A DNA stretch of 64,000 nt from Sphingomonas sp. TREG-RG-20F-R18-01 (lineage in GTDB: Bacteria; Pseudomonadota; Alphaproteobacteria; Sphingomonadales; Sphingomonadaceae): NCBI RefSeq assembly GCF_022662475.1, contig NZ_JAKNQQ010000001.1, forward strand, positions 310,001 through 374,000, read 5' to 3'. The translations under genes were made by a program, and so were the position numbers. This document shows positions 50,070 to 60,003 of the stretch, piece after piece (within the stretch, counting starts at the first letter, position 1; each line of letters begins with the position of its first letter). Under the pieces are notes generated by a model, which saw only the letters and a list, made by a program, of their open reading frames with translations, made no database searches and was not told the DNA's origin.

Positions 50070-53027
50070 TTACTCACGCCCATACCATTCGTCCCGCCGC
50101 ATCAGCTGATCATACTCCGCAAACGGCGCGTAATCCGGATGCAACTTCGCCTCGAACCCGCGCATGCCCGTCAACCACTCACCCGCCGCGTCACTGAAAT
50201 GCCGCGCCGCCAGCGTCACGAAATCCTCGGGCAGCACCTTGTCCAGCTTGCCCGCCGGATCGACCGGGGAGGACACCTTGCCGAACGCCTCGCCATTCTT
50301 GGTCAGCGACCAATATTCGAACCCGCGCGCGATGCCCGCGATATCCTCGAACCCGCCGCGCTCGGCGATCAGCCCGAGCAGGCCGAGCTGGAGGCTGAAC
50401 CCCTCGCGTACCGCGGCGGCGGATGGTGCCTTGCCGGTCTTATAGTCGATGATCGCCAGGCTTCCGTCGGGGTTGCGGTCGATCCGGTCGAACTTGCCGG
50501 TCAGCGTGACACCCGCGATCGCGACCTTGCCCGATTGCTCGACCGCCAGCACGCTCCGACCGGCATCCGCCTGCTTGCCCATCTCGGCGACGATCCAGGT
50601 GATCGCTTCCATCAACCGGGGGCGCCAGAGCGCGCGCTGCATCGGGTGCGCGCCATCGAACATCGCCAGCGCGCGACCGTGGAGCGTATCGAGCGCACAC
50701 TTGTCCTCGCGCGCCCATTGTTCGAGAATCGCGTGGACCGCCGTGCCCCGCCATGCCGCGCTCGGATCGGCGTCGACCGGGTCGAGCGGCACCAGACCGA
50801 GGATGCGCTTGGCATAGAAGGCGTAGGGGTCGGCCTTCAGCCGGTCGACATCGGTCACCGCAATCGCCGTCGGGCGCCGATCGGCGGGCGGCACCGGCAC
50901 CGGGCGCTCCGCCGGGCGATGCTCGCGCGGATCATCGAGCGCGCGGGCCCAGCCCTCTAGCCCAGAAGCCCGTTCGAACCGTTCGCCCGCCAGCGCCTGC
51001 AACCGCAGCCAGAAGCGCGACGCGATCGCTGGCTGCGTGCCGCCGCGCCGTGCACGGGTGATGAGCGCGCTCGGCGCCCCGAGCGCCTGCGCGAGATCAT
51101 GCGCCGCCATGCCGACGCCGCGATCGAGCCCGGGCAGGCCGAGCTCGATCCTGATCCGCGGCGCGAGCCATGGGTCGGGTGCTGGCAGCCCGGGCCATGT
51201 CCCTTCATTGAGCCCGCCGAGGATCATCACGTCGGCGGTCTGCAACCGCGCCTCGATCAGCCCGTAGATCGCAATGCGCGGATGCCCGCCCAATTGCGCG
51301 CGGACCGCGACTTCCCCCATCAACGTCGTCAACAGCGGCGCTATGCTGGCCGGATCGACCCGTAGCGGACCGTCCGCGGCATGGTCCTCGATGCTGCGCA
51401 GCAATTCTGCAGCGGCGCGGCCGTTTGGCCCCGCCCACAAGGCGTCGCCGCACAGCGCCTGCGCGGTCTCCCGCAGCCCGGCGATCAACGGCGCGAGCGG
51501 TGCGTCGCGGGCGAACAGCGGCTCGAGCGGCTCCAGCAGCGCGCGCGCCTCGGGCCACCAGGCGATCGCATCCCCCGCCCGACGCGACTGTCGCAAATGG
51601 GCATCGATCCCGGCGAGCCCCGCCGCCGGGCGTGGCCCCCGCAGCACGCGGTCGAGCGCGCGCGCGCCATCCAGCCACGCGGTCCGCAGCGGCCCTGATC
51701 GCACCAGCGGATGCTTCAGCAACGTCAGCAACGCAAGCGGCGCGAACCGCTGCGTCGCCGCCTCTGCCAGCGCGGTCAGCAACGTGCCCGGCGGCAGGAT
51801 CGACAACGGGCGGCCGGCGGAGTCGTCCACCGTAATGTCCCACCGCTTGCAATGCGCCGAAACGCGTCGCGCCAGGGCACGATCCGGCGTGACCAGCGCG
51901 GCGGTGCGACCCGGCGTCTCGGCCACTTCGCGGAGCGCCAGCGCGATCGCCTGCGCCTCCTCGCCGGGGGTCGCCAGTTCGGCTGCGGTGATCCCGCCCA
52001 GCCGGCGCTGTTCCGCCGGCAGGCTGGCCCAGCGCGCGGTCGCCTCCGCCGTCGCCAGCGCATTGGCGACCGCCTTGCCGCGCGCAACGGTCGCGTCGTG
52101 ATCGCTACCGTCGCGCCACTGGCGCACCTCGGTGCGGTTGACGCTCATCCGGTCGAGCAGGAGCTTGAGATGGAATTGCGGATGCGTTTCGATTGACCGG
52201 CGCGTGATCCCCGTGTCGGGATCGGCCCGGTGCGGTCCGAGTGCCTGCCACTCCGCTTCGTCCATCCCGATCGCGAGGTCCGCCATCACCACCATGCCAC
52301 GCGGACGGTCGGCGACGCAGCGCAGCAGCCGCGCGACCGCGGGTGCGCTGTCGGTAATCCCCGCGGCGCAGATGAACCCGGACGGCGGGGCGACGTCCCA
52401 CCGGTCCGCCAGTCGGCGCAACACCCGGGCGCGCCGGTCCGCCAGATCGATCCGCCCGATCCGTTCGAGTTCGGCCGGCCAGCGATCCAGCACGATCTCG
52501 AACAGCGCCAGCGCACGTTCCCAATGCGCCGACATCGCATCGTTGAGCTCGATCTGGCGCAAACGAGTCGGGGCGATGTCCTCCACAAGCAGCTGATCCA
52601 GCGTGCGCGCGAGATCGCCTGCCAGACGCACCGCCTCCGCCGCATCGACTGGCTGTCCGCTCCTTGCGCGTTCCTCGCCGATCAACCGCGCAAGGATCAT
52701 CCGGCGCTGCAACGGCTCGACCGCCGGGGGGATCGCGTGATCTGAGTCGGCGTGATCGAGCGCTGCGCCGACGCCTTCATCGAGTGCGGGGTCACCGATC
52801 GCGACCAGCCGCGGCAGCAACAGGCCGCCCGCGCTGGCGCGCACGAATGCGTCGGTCAGCGCACGCTTGGCGCGATTGTTGGGCAACAACACCAGCCCGC
52901 GCGCAAGCGCCAGGTCATCGCCGTGCGCCGTCGGGCCGAACTGTCGGATCAGCCCCGTCGCCAGCGCATCGGCGAAGGCACGATGCGCGGGAATCGTAAA
53001 GACCTTGGGCCGGACGGGCTCAGCCAT
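50070..53027 (-). CDS. addB: Double-strand break repair protein AddB (alphaproteobacterial type)
   Basis: 985 residues. An inactivated helicase-like N-terminal part and a C-terminal PD-(D/E)XK nuclease region with GKFDRIDRNPDGSLAIIDYKTGKAPS. Partner of AddA in end resection and chi-type recognition. Start ATG 53027 fits family; its frame overlaps the end of the upstream uridylyltransferase gene by 8 bp, so they are translationally linked. The long intergenic repeat block after its stop is unusual in an otherwise overlapping operon. Confidence 0.93.
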   Translation of the reverse strand: MAEPVRPKVFTIPAHRAFADALATGLIRQFGPTAHGDDLALARGLVLLPNNRAKRALTDAFVRASAGGLLLPRLVAIGDPALDEGVGAALDHADSDHAIPPAVEPLQRRMILARLIGEERARSGQPVDAAEAVRLAGDLARTLDQLLVEDIAPTRLRQIELNDAMSAHWERALALFEIVLDRWPAELERIGRIDLADRRARVLRRLADRWDVAPPSGFICAAGITDSAPAVARLLRCVADRPRGMVVMADLAIGMDEAEWQALGPHRADPDTGITRRSIETHPQFHLKLLLDRMSVNRTEVRQWRDGSDHDATVARGKAVANALATAEATARWASLPAEQRRLGGITAAELATPGEEAQAIALALREVAETPGRTAALVTPDRALARRVSAHCKRWDITVDDSAGRPLSILPPGTLLTALAEAATQRFAPLALLTLLKHPLVRSGPLRTAWLDGARALDRVLRGPRPAAGLAGIDAHLRQSRRAGDAIAWWPEARALLEPLEPLFARDAPLAPLIAGLRETAQALCGDALWAGPNGRAAAELLRSIEDHAADGPLRVDPASIAPLLTTLMGEVAVRAQLGGHPRIAIYGLIEARLQTADVMILGGLNEGTWPGLPAPDPWLAPRIRIELGLPGLDRGVGMAAHDLAQALGAPSALITRARRGGTQPAIASRFWLRLQALAGERFERASGLEGWARALDDPREHRPAERPVPVPPADRRPTAIAVTDVDRLKADPYAFYAKRILGLVPLDPVDADPSAAWRGTAVHAILEQWAREDKCALDTLHGRALAMFDGAHPMQRALWRPRLMEAITWIVAEMGKQADAGRSVLAVEQSGKVAIAGVTLTGKFDRIDRNPDGSLAIIDYKTGKAPSAAAVREGFSLQLGLLGLIAERGGFEDIAGIARGFEYWSLTKNGEAFGKVSSPVDPAGKLDKVLPEDFVTLAARHFSDAAGEWLTGMRGFEAKLHPDYAPFAEYDQLMRRDEWYGRE

Positions 53028-53784
53028 CCGCCAGCATCGCCTCGGTCTTTCCGACCGCGGCCGGGGTGCCGACATCGAACCACAAACCCTGATGCACCAG
53101 CCCGTAAGCGCGCCCCGCGGCGATCGCCCGCTCCCAGAACAGCATCGTCGAGAACGGACCTTCCGGCCAGTCCGCGATCACGCGCGGCGAAAGGATCTGC
53201 ACCCCGGTATAGACGAACGGCGCGAGCTTTCCCGGCTGGCGGCGGCCGGTGATCCGCCCGTCCGCGGCAAGCCGGAAGTCGCCCTGCCCGTCGTGGTGGT
53301 TCGCCCGCGCCAGCGGCACCAGCAGGAGCAGCGCGTCCATCGTCGCATCGTCCCACCGTGCCGCAAGCATCCGGATCGCGTCCGACGGTCCATCGACCCA
53401 CAGGTTGTCGCTGTTGACCACGATGAACGGCGCATCCCCAATCAGGTCGCGCGCCTGGACGATCCCGCCGCCGGTCTCCATCAATTGCTTGCGTTCGTCC
53501 GATACGACCACGTCGATCCCCGCCACGCGGTTGCGCAAATGCGCTTCCAGCGTGTCGGCGAGATAGTGGACGTTGACCACCGCCCGTTCGACACCACTCG
53601 CCCGGAGCCGGTCGAACACATGGTCGATCAATGCCCGTCCGTTGACCACCACCAATGGCTTGGGACGGGTCGCGGTGAGCGGGCGCATCCGCTTGCCCAG
53701 CCCGGCGGCCATCACCATGGCCGTCCTGGGCACCTCCCCGCCCGGATCGGGCCGGATGTGCAACGTACGCTTGCGGTTGGTCAC
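53020..53784 (-). CDS. murU: N-acetylmuramate-1-phosphate uridylyltransferase, MurU-like
   Basis: 254-residue nucleotidyltransferase with the sugar-1-phosphate NTP-transferase signature MAAGLGKRMRPLTATRPKPLV (residues about 24-44) and the metal-site VNSDNLW. Paired with an AmgK-like kinase, this is the recycling shunt MurNAc to MurNAc-1-P to UDP-MurNAc that bypasses de novo MurA. Such a shunt gives intrinsic fosfomycin tolerance in Pseudomonas putida and several alphaproteobacteria. Its start overlaps the amgK stop by 4 bp. Confidence 0.87.
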   Translation of the reverse strand: MTNRKRTLHIRPDPGGEVPRTAMVMAAGLGKRMRPLTATRPKPLVVVNGRALIDHVFDRLRASGVERAVVNVHYLADTLEAHLRNRVAGIDVVVSDERKQLMETGGGIVQARDLIGDAPFIVVNSDNLWVDGPSDAIRMLAARWDDATMDALLLLVPLARANHHDGQGDFRLAADGRITGRRQPGKLAPFVYTGVQILSPRVIADWPEGPFSTMLFWERAIAAGRAYGLVHQGLWFDVGTPAAVGKTEAMLADG

Positions 53785-54749
53785 GCGGATAGCTCCATTG
53801 GGTTACCGCGCAGGTCGGGCGGGATCGTCGCATCGAACCAGGCCTTGACCGGTGCCAGTGCAGGATGCGCGAGATCGCGGTCGAGATACCGCCAGACCCG
53901 CGGACACAGAGCGGCGTAGCGGGTCTTCCCGTCGCGCTGCCACAGGCGCGTGAAGATGCCGACGATCTTCGCGTTCCGCTGCGCGCCGAGGACGTGATAG
54001 GCCACGTCGAAATCCTCGCCGGCGCCGGTCGCGGCGCGATATTGCGCAAGCATCCGCGCCTCGACCGCCGGTTCCACATCGCGCCGGGCATCCTGCAGCA
54101 GCGACACCAGATCGTACGCCGGATGCCCCGCCAGCGCGTCCTGGAAATCGAGCAGGCCGAGCGCGTCGTCATCGCCCAGCAGCATCAGGTTTTCGGCATG
54201 ATAATCGCGCAACACGGTGACCATGGTTCCGTGCAACGTCGTGCCGAGCACGGCATCCCACGCCTGGTCATACGCCGCCTGGTCCGGCGTGACCCCAACC
54301 GCAGGGCAATACCATTCGGTCAGCAGATTGGCCTCCCGGTGCAGCACTGCCAGATCGTAGCGCGGGACCGGGGCGGGATCCTCGCGCTGCAGCCGCACGA
54401 GGATGTCGATCGCCGACGTGTAGAGCGCGATCTCGCGTCCGGGGGCAGCATCGATCGTCTCGCGCATCCGCACGTCACCGAAATCCTCGAGCAGCACCAG
54501 CCCGGCATCGAGATCGGCAGCATGGATCGCCGGCGCCGCGAACCCGCGTCCCTTCAGCCAGCGCGCGATGTCGAGGAACGGCCGCGGATCCTCCTGCGGC
54601 GGCGGCGCATCCATCAGGATCGCGCTGCGCCCCGTGGCAATCACACGGAAATAGCGCCGGAAAGAGGCGTCGCCCGCAACGGGTTCGATCGTCGCATCGC
54701 GCCATCCGTTCGCGGCAAGGAACGCGGCGGCGGCGGGCGGGGGAGTCAT
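53781..54749 (-). CDS. amgK: Anomeric N-acetylmuramate/N-acetylglucosamine kinase, AmgK-like
   Basis: 322 residues, aminoglycoside-phosphotransferase fold. GDASFRRYFRV at the N-lobe, catalytic loop VLRDYHAENLMLL and the metal-binding LLDFQDALAGHPAYDLVSLLQDARRDV. Next to murU, this identifies the peptidoglycan-sugar kinase rather than antibiotic resistance. Start ATG 54749 overlaps the tsaE stop (ATGA); a second in-frame ATG at 54761 would add four residues. Confidence 0.88.
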   Translation of the reverse strand: MTPPPAAAAFLAANGWRDATIEPVAGDASFRRYFRVIATGRSAILMDAPPPQEDPRPFLDIARWLKGRGFAAPAIHAADLDAGLVLLEDFGDVRMRETIDAAPGREIALYTSAIDILVRLQREDPAPVPRYDLAVLHREANLLTEWYCPAVGVTPDQAAYDQAWDAVLGTTLHGTMVTVLRDYHAENLMLLGDDDALGLLDFQDALAGHPAYDLVSLLQDARRDVEPAVEARMLAQYRAATGAGEDFDVAYHVLGAQRNAKIVGIFTRLWQRDGKTRYAALCPRVWRYLDRDLAHPALAPVKAWFDATIPPDLRGNPMELSA

Positions 54750-55186
54750 ATCTGCTGCCATCGCTCCCTCCAGCCCGGCGGAACGTCGGCTGTCAAGCGA
54801 CGCTGCCCGTCTTCTTCGATCGCAAGCGTCAGGGCGAGCGCATCGGGCCAATAGCCCGCCGCCCGCTCGGGCCATTCGATCACCAGCAGCGAATCACCTT
54901 CCGCGTCATCGAGGCCGAGCTCGTCGAGCTCGCCGGCATCCTCGATCCGATATAGATCGACATGCAGAACCGGGAATCGCACCTCGGGCGGCGCATAAGG
55001 CTGGACGATGGCAAAGCTCGGTGACGGCGCTTCGCCGACCAGTCCGAGCGCCGCGAGCAGGCCCCGCGCAATGCTCGTCTTGCCCGCGCCAAGCGGCCCC
55101 GCCAGCGTCACGACATCACCCGGGCGGGCAAGCGCCGCCAGGCGCGCACCCAGCGCTTCGGTCCGGGCAGCATCTGCGAGAATCAT
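54746..55186 (-). CDS. tsaE: tRNA threonylcarbamoyladenosine biosynthesis ATPase TsaE
   Basis: 146 residues. P-loop GPLGAGKT (30-37) and the conserved VLHVDLYRI segment and the C-terminal IEWPERA. It drives the TsaBDE complex that makes t6A at tRNA position 37. Overlaps amgK downstream by 4 bp; the DivL-type kinase gene ends 114 bp upstream. Complete operon tsaE-amgK-murU-addB. Confidence 0.94.
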   Translation of the reverse strand: MILADAARTEALGARLAALARPGDVVTLAGPLGAGKTSIARGLLAALGLVGEAPSPSFAIVQPYAPPEVRFPVLHVDLYRIEDAGELDELGLDDAEGDSLLVIEWPERAAGYWPDALALTLAIEEDGQRRLTADVPPGWRERWQQI

Positions 55187-55300
55187 CTGAGTGGTCCTTC
55201 GACGACGGGTCGATTGCGGTCATGGCGGCATGCTGGTCGCAAGCAAGGCAGATCCGCCGGTCCCCGCCTCACCCTACCCGGGCGACGCGCTCCCTGAACC

Positions 55301-57655
55301 TCAGCGCCGCGGCAAGGCCACGGTGATCAGCGTACCCTGCCCCGGCTCGGACACCAGCTCGATCGTCCCGCCGTGCGCTTCCACGAATTGGCGCGCAAGC
55401 GGGAGGCCGAGCCCCAGCGCCCGTTCGCCGTTGCGCGTGATGCCCGGCTGGCCGAACCGATCGAACGCCCGCGCGACCATCTGTTGGCTCATGCCGATGC
55501 CGTCATCGGAAACGATCAACCGGACCGCCGCCGCCGTGCCATCCGCGCGCAACAGGATTCGGCCGCCCTCGCGCGTTCCCGCCACCGCATGCCGGAGCAG
55601 ATGTTCGATCATCTGCTGGAGCCGCCGGGCATCGCCGAACACGTTGCCGGTCGAAAGCTGCAGGTCGACCACGAAATCCAGCTTCCGTTTCGCCGCAAGC
55701 GGCGCGACCGACGCCGCCGCCGCCTGCGCCGTCACGACGAAATCGACGTCGCGCTTGTCGAGCACGACCGTGCCACCTTCAGCCTGGGTGAGGTCGAGCA
55801 CTTCGTCGACCAGCATGCCGAGCCGCTCGACCGACTCGAGGATCGCCTCGACATAGCCCTCCGCCGCCTTGCTGAGCTTGCCCGCATAGCCTTCGTTGAG
55901 CATTTCGGCGAACCCGCTGATCGAGGTCAGCGGGGTGCGCAACTCGTAGCTCATCGTCGCGACGAACGCGGTCTTGATCTGGTCCGCCGCCTCCAGCGCC
56001 TCGTTACGGTCGCGGAGCGCGCGTTCGATGCGGCGGCTGTCCGAAATGTCGAGCATCGTGAAAAGCCCGTTACCGTCGGGCAAGGGCACTGCGGCAAATT
56101 CATAGTGTCGCCCGTCGGCAAAGCCCACACGCCCGGCCCGTTGCTGCCGCTCGACCGTCGCCGCACGCACGAGGTCGCCGATAAGCGCGGCGCGCGCGGG
56201 ATTGGCGAGCTGCCTGGCTGCCGCCTCCGCCAGCGCATCCACCCGCGGATGCGTCGCCAGGAACGATTCCTCGAAGCCCCACAGCGTGCGGAACTTGTTG
56301 TTCCACAATTGCAGCCGGCCGTCCGCCGCGAACACCCCGAGCGCCTCGTACAGATTTTCGAAGGTCGCCGTCCGCACCCGCAGCAGCGTATCGCGTGCGC
56401 TGGCCAGCTGGACCTGTTCGGTGCGATCCTCGAAAATCAGCAGCAGGCCGCCGTCGGGGAGCGGCTGTGCCACGACGCGCAGGTGGACGCCGCCCGGCAG
56501 ATGCCATTCTTCCTCGATCGCGCCGCCGGCGGCCAGAAACCAGTCGCGCCGCTCGCTTTTCCAGCCCGGAAAGTCGCGGACCTCGGGAAGGCGCGACGCC
56601 TCGCGCATCCGTTCGAGCACGCGGTCGAACTCCGGGCGGTCCGCGAGCCATTCGGGCTTCATCGCGAAAATTCGGCGGAACGGCTGGTTGCAGAAAACGA
56701 GTGCCCGGTCCGGACCGAATTGCACCACCGCCGCCGAAACGCGATCGAGCATCGCGCGCTGCGCATCGTCGAACCGCTTGAGCTGCGCGCGCGCCTGTTC
56801 GAGATCCTCGATATCGATCGCAAATCCGGCTACGCCGCCGGTCGACAGCGGGGCATCGTAGACCCGCAGCATGCGCCGTTCGCCACGGATCGTGGCGGGA
56901 AGGGCCTGCGTCTGGATGGCCTTCGCGTCGCGCGCCGTCACCGCGCTGGCAAGCGGCCCCCCGACGCCCGATCCCTCGACCAGCTCGAGCCCGCGCTGCA
57001 CGACGTCCTCGGGAGAACTGCCCTCGACCGCATCGACATAGTGCGAATTGACCATCGCCAGCCGCAGGTCGGCGCCGCGATACCACATCGGCATCGGTGC
57101 GGCCTGAATGATGCCGCTCAGTTCTTCATAATGCACGTTGGCATCGTCGACCGCCTTGCGCAGCCGCACGATCTCCGCCTCGCTGTCCGTGGCATCGAAG
57201 ACCCAGAGCATCACGCCCCCGGGCACACGGACATCGCGCGCGGCGCGACTGCCGCGGATCATCAGCGCGCGCGACGAGCCGAGCGCACGGATCGCGCGCG
57301 AGAAGGCGCGGCCCGACTTTTGCGCCGCCGCCACGTCCTGTCCCAGCAGCGCGAAATCCTCGGGCGCGATCCCGGCCCCATGGACCGAAAGGTCGTTCAG
57401 ATACCGCGGGGGGCTTGTCAGCCCGAACCAGTCGGCCAGCCGTTCGGGACATTCGACGCGCCCGTCCGCGCGGACGATCATCGCCAGCGCAGGGGCCGAA
57501 GCCAGCGTGGCGGAGAGGCGCGCGTTTTCGGCAAAAGTCGCGGCAGCCTCCCGGCGCGCGCGCAAGCCGCCGTAGAGGATCACCGACGCGCCGGTAAGGA
57601 GCACCGCCAATCCAATTCCGCTCAGCAGTAGCGAACTCTGCACCAACCCGATCAT
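55301..57655 (-). CDS. divL: DivL-type cell-cycle kinase homologue with Tyr in place of the phospho-acceptor His
   Basis: 784 residues from ATG 57655. One N-terminal membrane helix (about 5-30), several PAS-like regions (about 50-540), then the HisKA helix and HATPase domain. The phospho-acceptor segment reads TMSYELRTPLTS: Y570 (codon 55948-55946, TAC) replaces the His of normal kinases, the hallmark of Caulobacter DivL. The ATPase N box lacks its Asn (EHLLRHAV), while DDGIGM and GLGLPLAR remain. DivL acts as a pseudokinase-like regulator of CckA polarity and activity. An upstream ATG 57754 adds 33 Gly/Arg-rich residues but lies only 10 bp past a terminator. Confidence 0.87.
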   Translation of the reverse strand: MIGLVQSSLLLSGIGLAVLLTGASVILYGGLRARREAAATFAENARLSATLASAPALAMIVRADGRVECPERLADWFGLTSPPRYLNDLSVHGAGIAPEDFALLGQDVAAAQKSGRAFSRAIRALGSSRALMIRGSRAARDVRVPGGVMLWVFDATDSEAEIVRLRKAVDDANVHYEELSGIIQAAPMPMWYRGADLRLAMVNSHYVDAVEGSSPEDVVQRGLELVEGSGVGGPLASAVTARDAKAIQTQALPATIRGERRMLRVYDAPLSTGGVAGFAIDIEDLEQARAQLKRFDDAQRAMLDRVSAAVVQFGPDRALVFCNQPFRRIFAMKPEWLADRPEFDRVLERMREASRLPEVRDFPGWKSERRDWFLAAGGAIEEEWHLPGGVHLRVVAQPLPDGGLLLIFEDRTEQVQLASARDTLLRVRTATFENLYEALGVFAADGRLQLWNNKFRTLWGFEESFLATHPRVDALAEAAARQLANPARAALIGDLVRAATVERQQRAGRVGFADGRHYEFAAVPLPDGNGLFTMLDISDSRRIERALRDRNEALEAADQIKTAFVATMSYELRTPLTSISGFAEMLNEGYAGKLSKAAEGYVEAILESVERLGMLVDEVLDLTQAEGGTVVLDKRDVDFVVTAQAAAASVAPLAAKRKLDFVVDLQLSTGNVFGDARRLQQMIEHLLRHAVAGTREGGRILLRADGTAAAVRLIVSDDGIGMSQQMVARAFDRFGQPGITRNGERALGLGLPLARQFVEAHGGTIELVSEPGQGTLITVALPRR

Positions 57656-57764
57656 TCCGCCCCTTCGCGACGGCGCATTGCCGGTTCCTCCGCCGCCGCC
57701 CGCGCTACCACCGGTCCAACGCCGTGCCCAGAGGATGCGGTCGATGTACCGCATAGATCAAGAA

Positions 57765-57793
57765 AAAAGGCCCGGCGAAACGCCGGGCCTTTT
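57765..57793. terminator. Bidirectional intrinsic terminator after ahcY
   Basis: AAAAGGCCCGGCG-AAA-CGCCGGGCCTTTT: an 11-13-bp perfect stem with an A tract before and a T tract after, so it works in either direction. Lies 32 bp after the ahcY stop and upstream of the divL start. Confidence 0.93.
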
Positions 57794-57824
57794 CTAGCAC
57801 GATTCCTCACCCCTTGGCCGGGTC

Positions 57825-59240
57825 TCAGTACCGATAATGATCCGGCTTGAACGGGCCCTCGACCGGCACGCCGATATAGTCGGCCTGCTTCTTGGTCAGC
57901 TGGGTCATCTTCACGCCGAGCTTCTCGAGATGCAGCGCTGCGACCTTCTCGTCGAGGTGCTTGGGCAGGACGTAGACGTCGTTCTTATACTGCTCGGGGT
58001 TGGTGAACAGTTCGATCTGCGCGAGCGTCTGGTTGGTGAAGCTTGCCGACATCACGAACGACGGGTGGCCGGTCGCGTTGCCGAGGTTCACCAGACGGCC
58101 CTTGGACAGGATGATGATCTGCTTGCCGTCGTCGAATTCGACGAGATCGACCTGCGGCTTCACTTCGGTCCACTTGTAGTTCGACAGCGCCGAGATCTGG
58201 ATCTCGGAGTCGAAGTGGCCGATGTTGCAGACGATCGCCATGTTCTTCATCGCGCGCATGTGGTCGGCGGTGATGACGTCGGCGTTGCCGGTCGCGGTCA
58301 CGAAGATGTCGGCGCGAGTCACGGCCTCTTCCATCGTCACGACCTCGAAGCCCTCCATCGCCGCCTGCAGTGCGCAGATCGGATCGACTTCGGTGACGAG
58401 CACGCGGGCGCCGCCGTTGCGGAGCGACTGGGCCGAACCCTTGCCGACGTCACCGAAGCCGGCAACGGTCGCGACCTTGCCCGCGAGCATCACGTCGGTG
58501 CCGCGACGGATCGCGTCGACCAGCGATTCCTTGCAGCCGTAGAGGTTGTCGAACTTCGACTTGGTGACGCTGTCGTTGACGTTGATCGCGGGGAACGGCA
58601 GCTCACCCTTCTTGGCGATCGCGTACAGGCGGTGAACGCCGGTCGTGGTCTCTTCCGACACGCCCTTGATGTTCTTGACGGTCTCGGTGAGGTAGCCGGG
58701 CTTCTTCGCGATGAACGCCTTCACGGCGCGCTGCATCTCGACTTCTTCCTCATTCTCGGGCTCGCCGAACGAATGGCCGGCTTCGAGCTTGGCGCCCCAG
58801 AGCGCGAACATCGTCGCGTCGCCGCCATCGTCGAGGATCATGTTGCAGGTCTGGCCAGCACCATCGTCCCAGTCGAAGATCTTGCCGACGTAATCCCAGT
58901 AATCCGCAAGGCTCTCGCCCTTGATCGCGAACACCGGCACGCCCGACGCGGCGATCGCGGCAGCGGCATGATCCTGCGTCGAATAGATATTGCACGTCGC
59001 CCAACGCACGTCGGCACCGAGCGCGGTCAGCGTCTCGATCAGAACGGCGGTCTGGATCGTCATGTGGAGCGAACCGGTGATCCGCGCGCCCTTGAGCGGC
59101 TTGGTCGTGCCGAATTCCTCGCGCAGCGCCATCAGGCCGGGCATCTCGGTCTCGGCGATGTTGATCTCCGCGCGGCCGTAATCGGCGAGGGTAATGTCTG
59201 CGACGACATAGTCGGTCGGCTTGTCGAGAACGGTGGCCAC
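57825..59240 (-). CDS. ahcY: Adenosylhomocysteinase
   Basis: 471 residues. Hydrolyses S-adenosylhomocysteine to adenosine and homocysteine. NAD+-binding [10 protein letters not shown], substrate segment [10 protein letters not shown] and the C-terminal KPDHYRY are all present. Length matches the longer (about 470-residue) bacterial form with an extra insertion near residue 150. The start is GTG 59240, with GGAG 8 nt upstream; the nearby ATG is out of frame. No SAH riboswitch was recognised upstream. Confidence 0.97.
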   Translation of the reverse strand: MATVLDKPTDYVVADITLADYGRAEINIAETEMPGLMALREEFGTTKPLKGARITGSLHMTIQTAVLIETLTALGADVRWATCNIYSTQDHAAAAIAASGVPVFAIKGESLADYWDYVGKIFDWDDGAGQTCNMILDDGGDATMFALWGAKLEAGHSFGEPENEEEVEMQRAVKAFIAKKPGYLTETVKNIKGVSEETTTGVHRLYAIAKKGELPFPAINVNDSVTKSKFDNLYGCKESLVDAIRRGTDVMLAGKVATVAGFGDVGKGSAQSLRNGGARVLVTEVDPICALQAAMEGFEVVTMEEAVTRADIFVTATGNADVITADHMRAMKNMAIVCNIGHFDSEIQISALSNYKWTEVKPQVDLVEFDDGKQIIILSKGRLVNLGNATGHPSFVMSASFTNQTLAQIELFTNPEQYKNDVYVLPKHLDEKVAALHLEKLGVKMTQLTKKQADYIGVPVEGPFKPDHYRY

Positions 59241-59439
59241 GGGGCATCTCCGGTTGAGTTGATGCCCGCGCCTTTAATCGCGATTGCGGCTCGGATCAAA
59301 TATAAAGATGTCTTTATATGTGGGGTATTGGATCACCAGTAGCGCGTGCCGATGTGGCGGCTCCGGCCGTTGCCGGGGTGACGCGCGCTGTTCCGCCCCC
59401 CATGGCCGGGCCCGCCACCTTATCGACAAGACTTCAAGA

Positions 59440-60003
59440 TCACGCGTTCCCCGCCCCGCTGACCAGCAACCGCGGATCGATCCCGGCCCCACCGAACGCG
59501 CGTTCCCAGCGATGGTCGGCCTCCGCATCATACAGGATCGAAAGATCGCCCGGCGTGCTGAACCAGCCATGCCGCGTCATTTCCGAATCGACCTGCCCCG
59601 GCCCCCATCCGGCGTATCCCAACGCGACGATCCAGCGCGACGGTCCGGTGCCCGCGGCGATCGCCCGCAACACGTCGGTCGTTCCCGACAGCGCCCACAG
59701 GTTCGCGACCCGGACCGTATCCTGCCCGCCCCAATCCTGGCTGTGGACCACAAAGCCGCGCCGCGGCTCGACCGGTCCGCCGATATGCACGGCGGCGTTC
59801 GGCGCCACCCCGGCATCGATTTCGAGCTGGTCCAGCACGGCGTGCAGCCCGACTCCCGGCAAGGTCGCGCCGATCCCGATCCCGAGGGCACCCTCCTCGT
59901 CATGCGCGCACATCGCAATGACCGCGCGGTCGAAGCGCGGATCGCCAATCCCGGGCATCGCCAGCAGGAACTGGCCGGTCAAATATGTCGTCGACTCCAT
60001 CAT
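59440..60003 (-). CDS. YqgE/AlgH family protein
   Basis: 187 residues with the family opening YLTGQFLLAMPGIGDPRF and later LWALSGTTDVLRAIAAGTGP and the GYAGWGPGQ motif. Function unresolved; AlgH was named for alginate regulation in Pseudomonas. Start: ATG 60003 or the adjacent ATG 60000. It diverges from the peroxiredoxin gene by 119 bp. Downstream (59241-59439) there is a 199-bp gap with a degenerate repeat arm near 59350-59380 and no gene. Confidence 0.9.
   Translation of the reverse strand: MMESTTYLTGQFLLAMPGIGDPRFDRAVIAMCAHDEEGALGIGIGATLPGVGLHAVLDQLEIDAGVAPNAAVHIGGPVEPRRGFVVHSQDWGGQDTVRVANLWALSGTTDVLRAIAAGTGPSRWIVALGYAGWGPGQVDSEMTRHGWFSTPGDLSILYDAEADHRWERAFGGAGIDPRLLVSGAGNA

Noticed and set aside
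53781..54749. Aminoglycoside resistance phosphotransferase
   Set aside because: The kinase overlaps murU and tsaE, the conserved AmgK context, which points to cell-wall sugar recycling rather than drug modification.
57656..57754. Upstream start (ATG 57754) for the DivL-type kinase
   Set aside because: It adds 33 Gly/Arg/Trp-rich residues and starts 10 bp past a strong bidirectional terminator, leaving no room for a promoter; ATG 57655 places the membrane helix at the N-terminus.
59241..59330. S-adenosylhomocysteine or SAM riboswitch upstream of ahcY
   Set aside because: The short leader before GTG 59240 shows no convincing conserved riboswitch core by eye.
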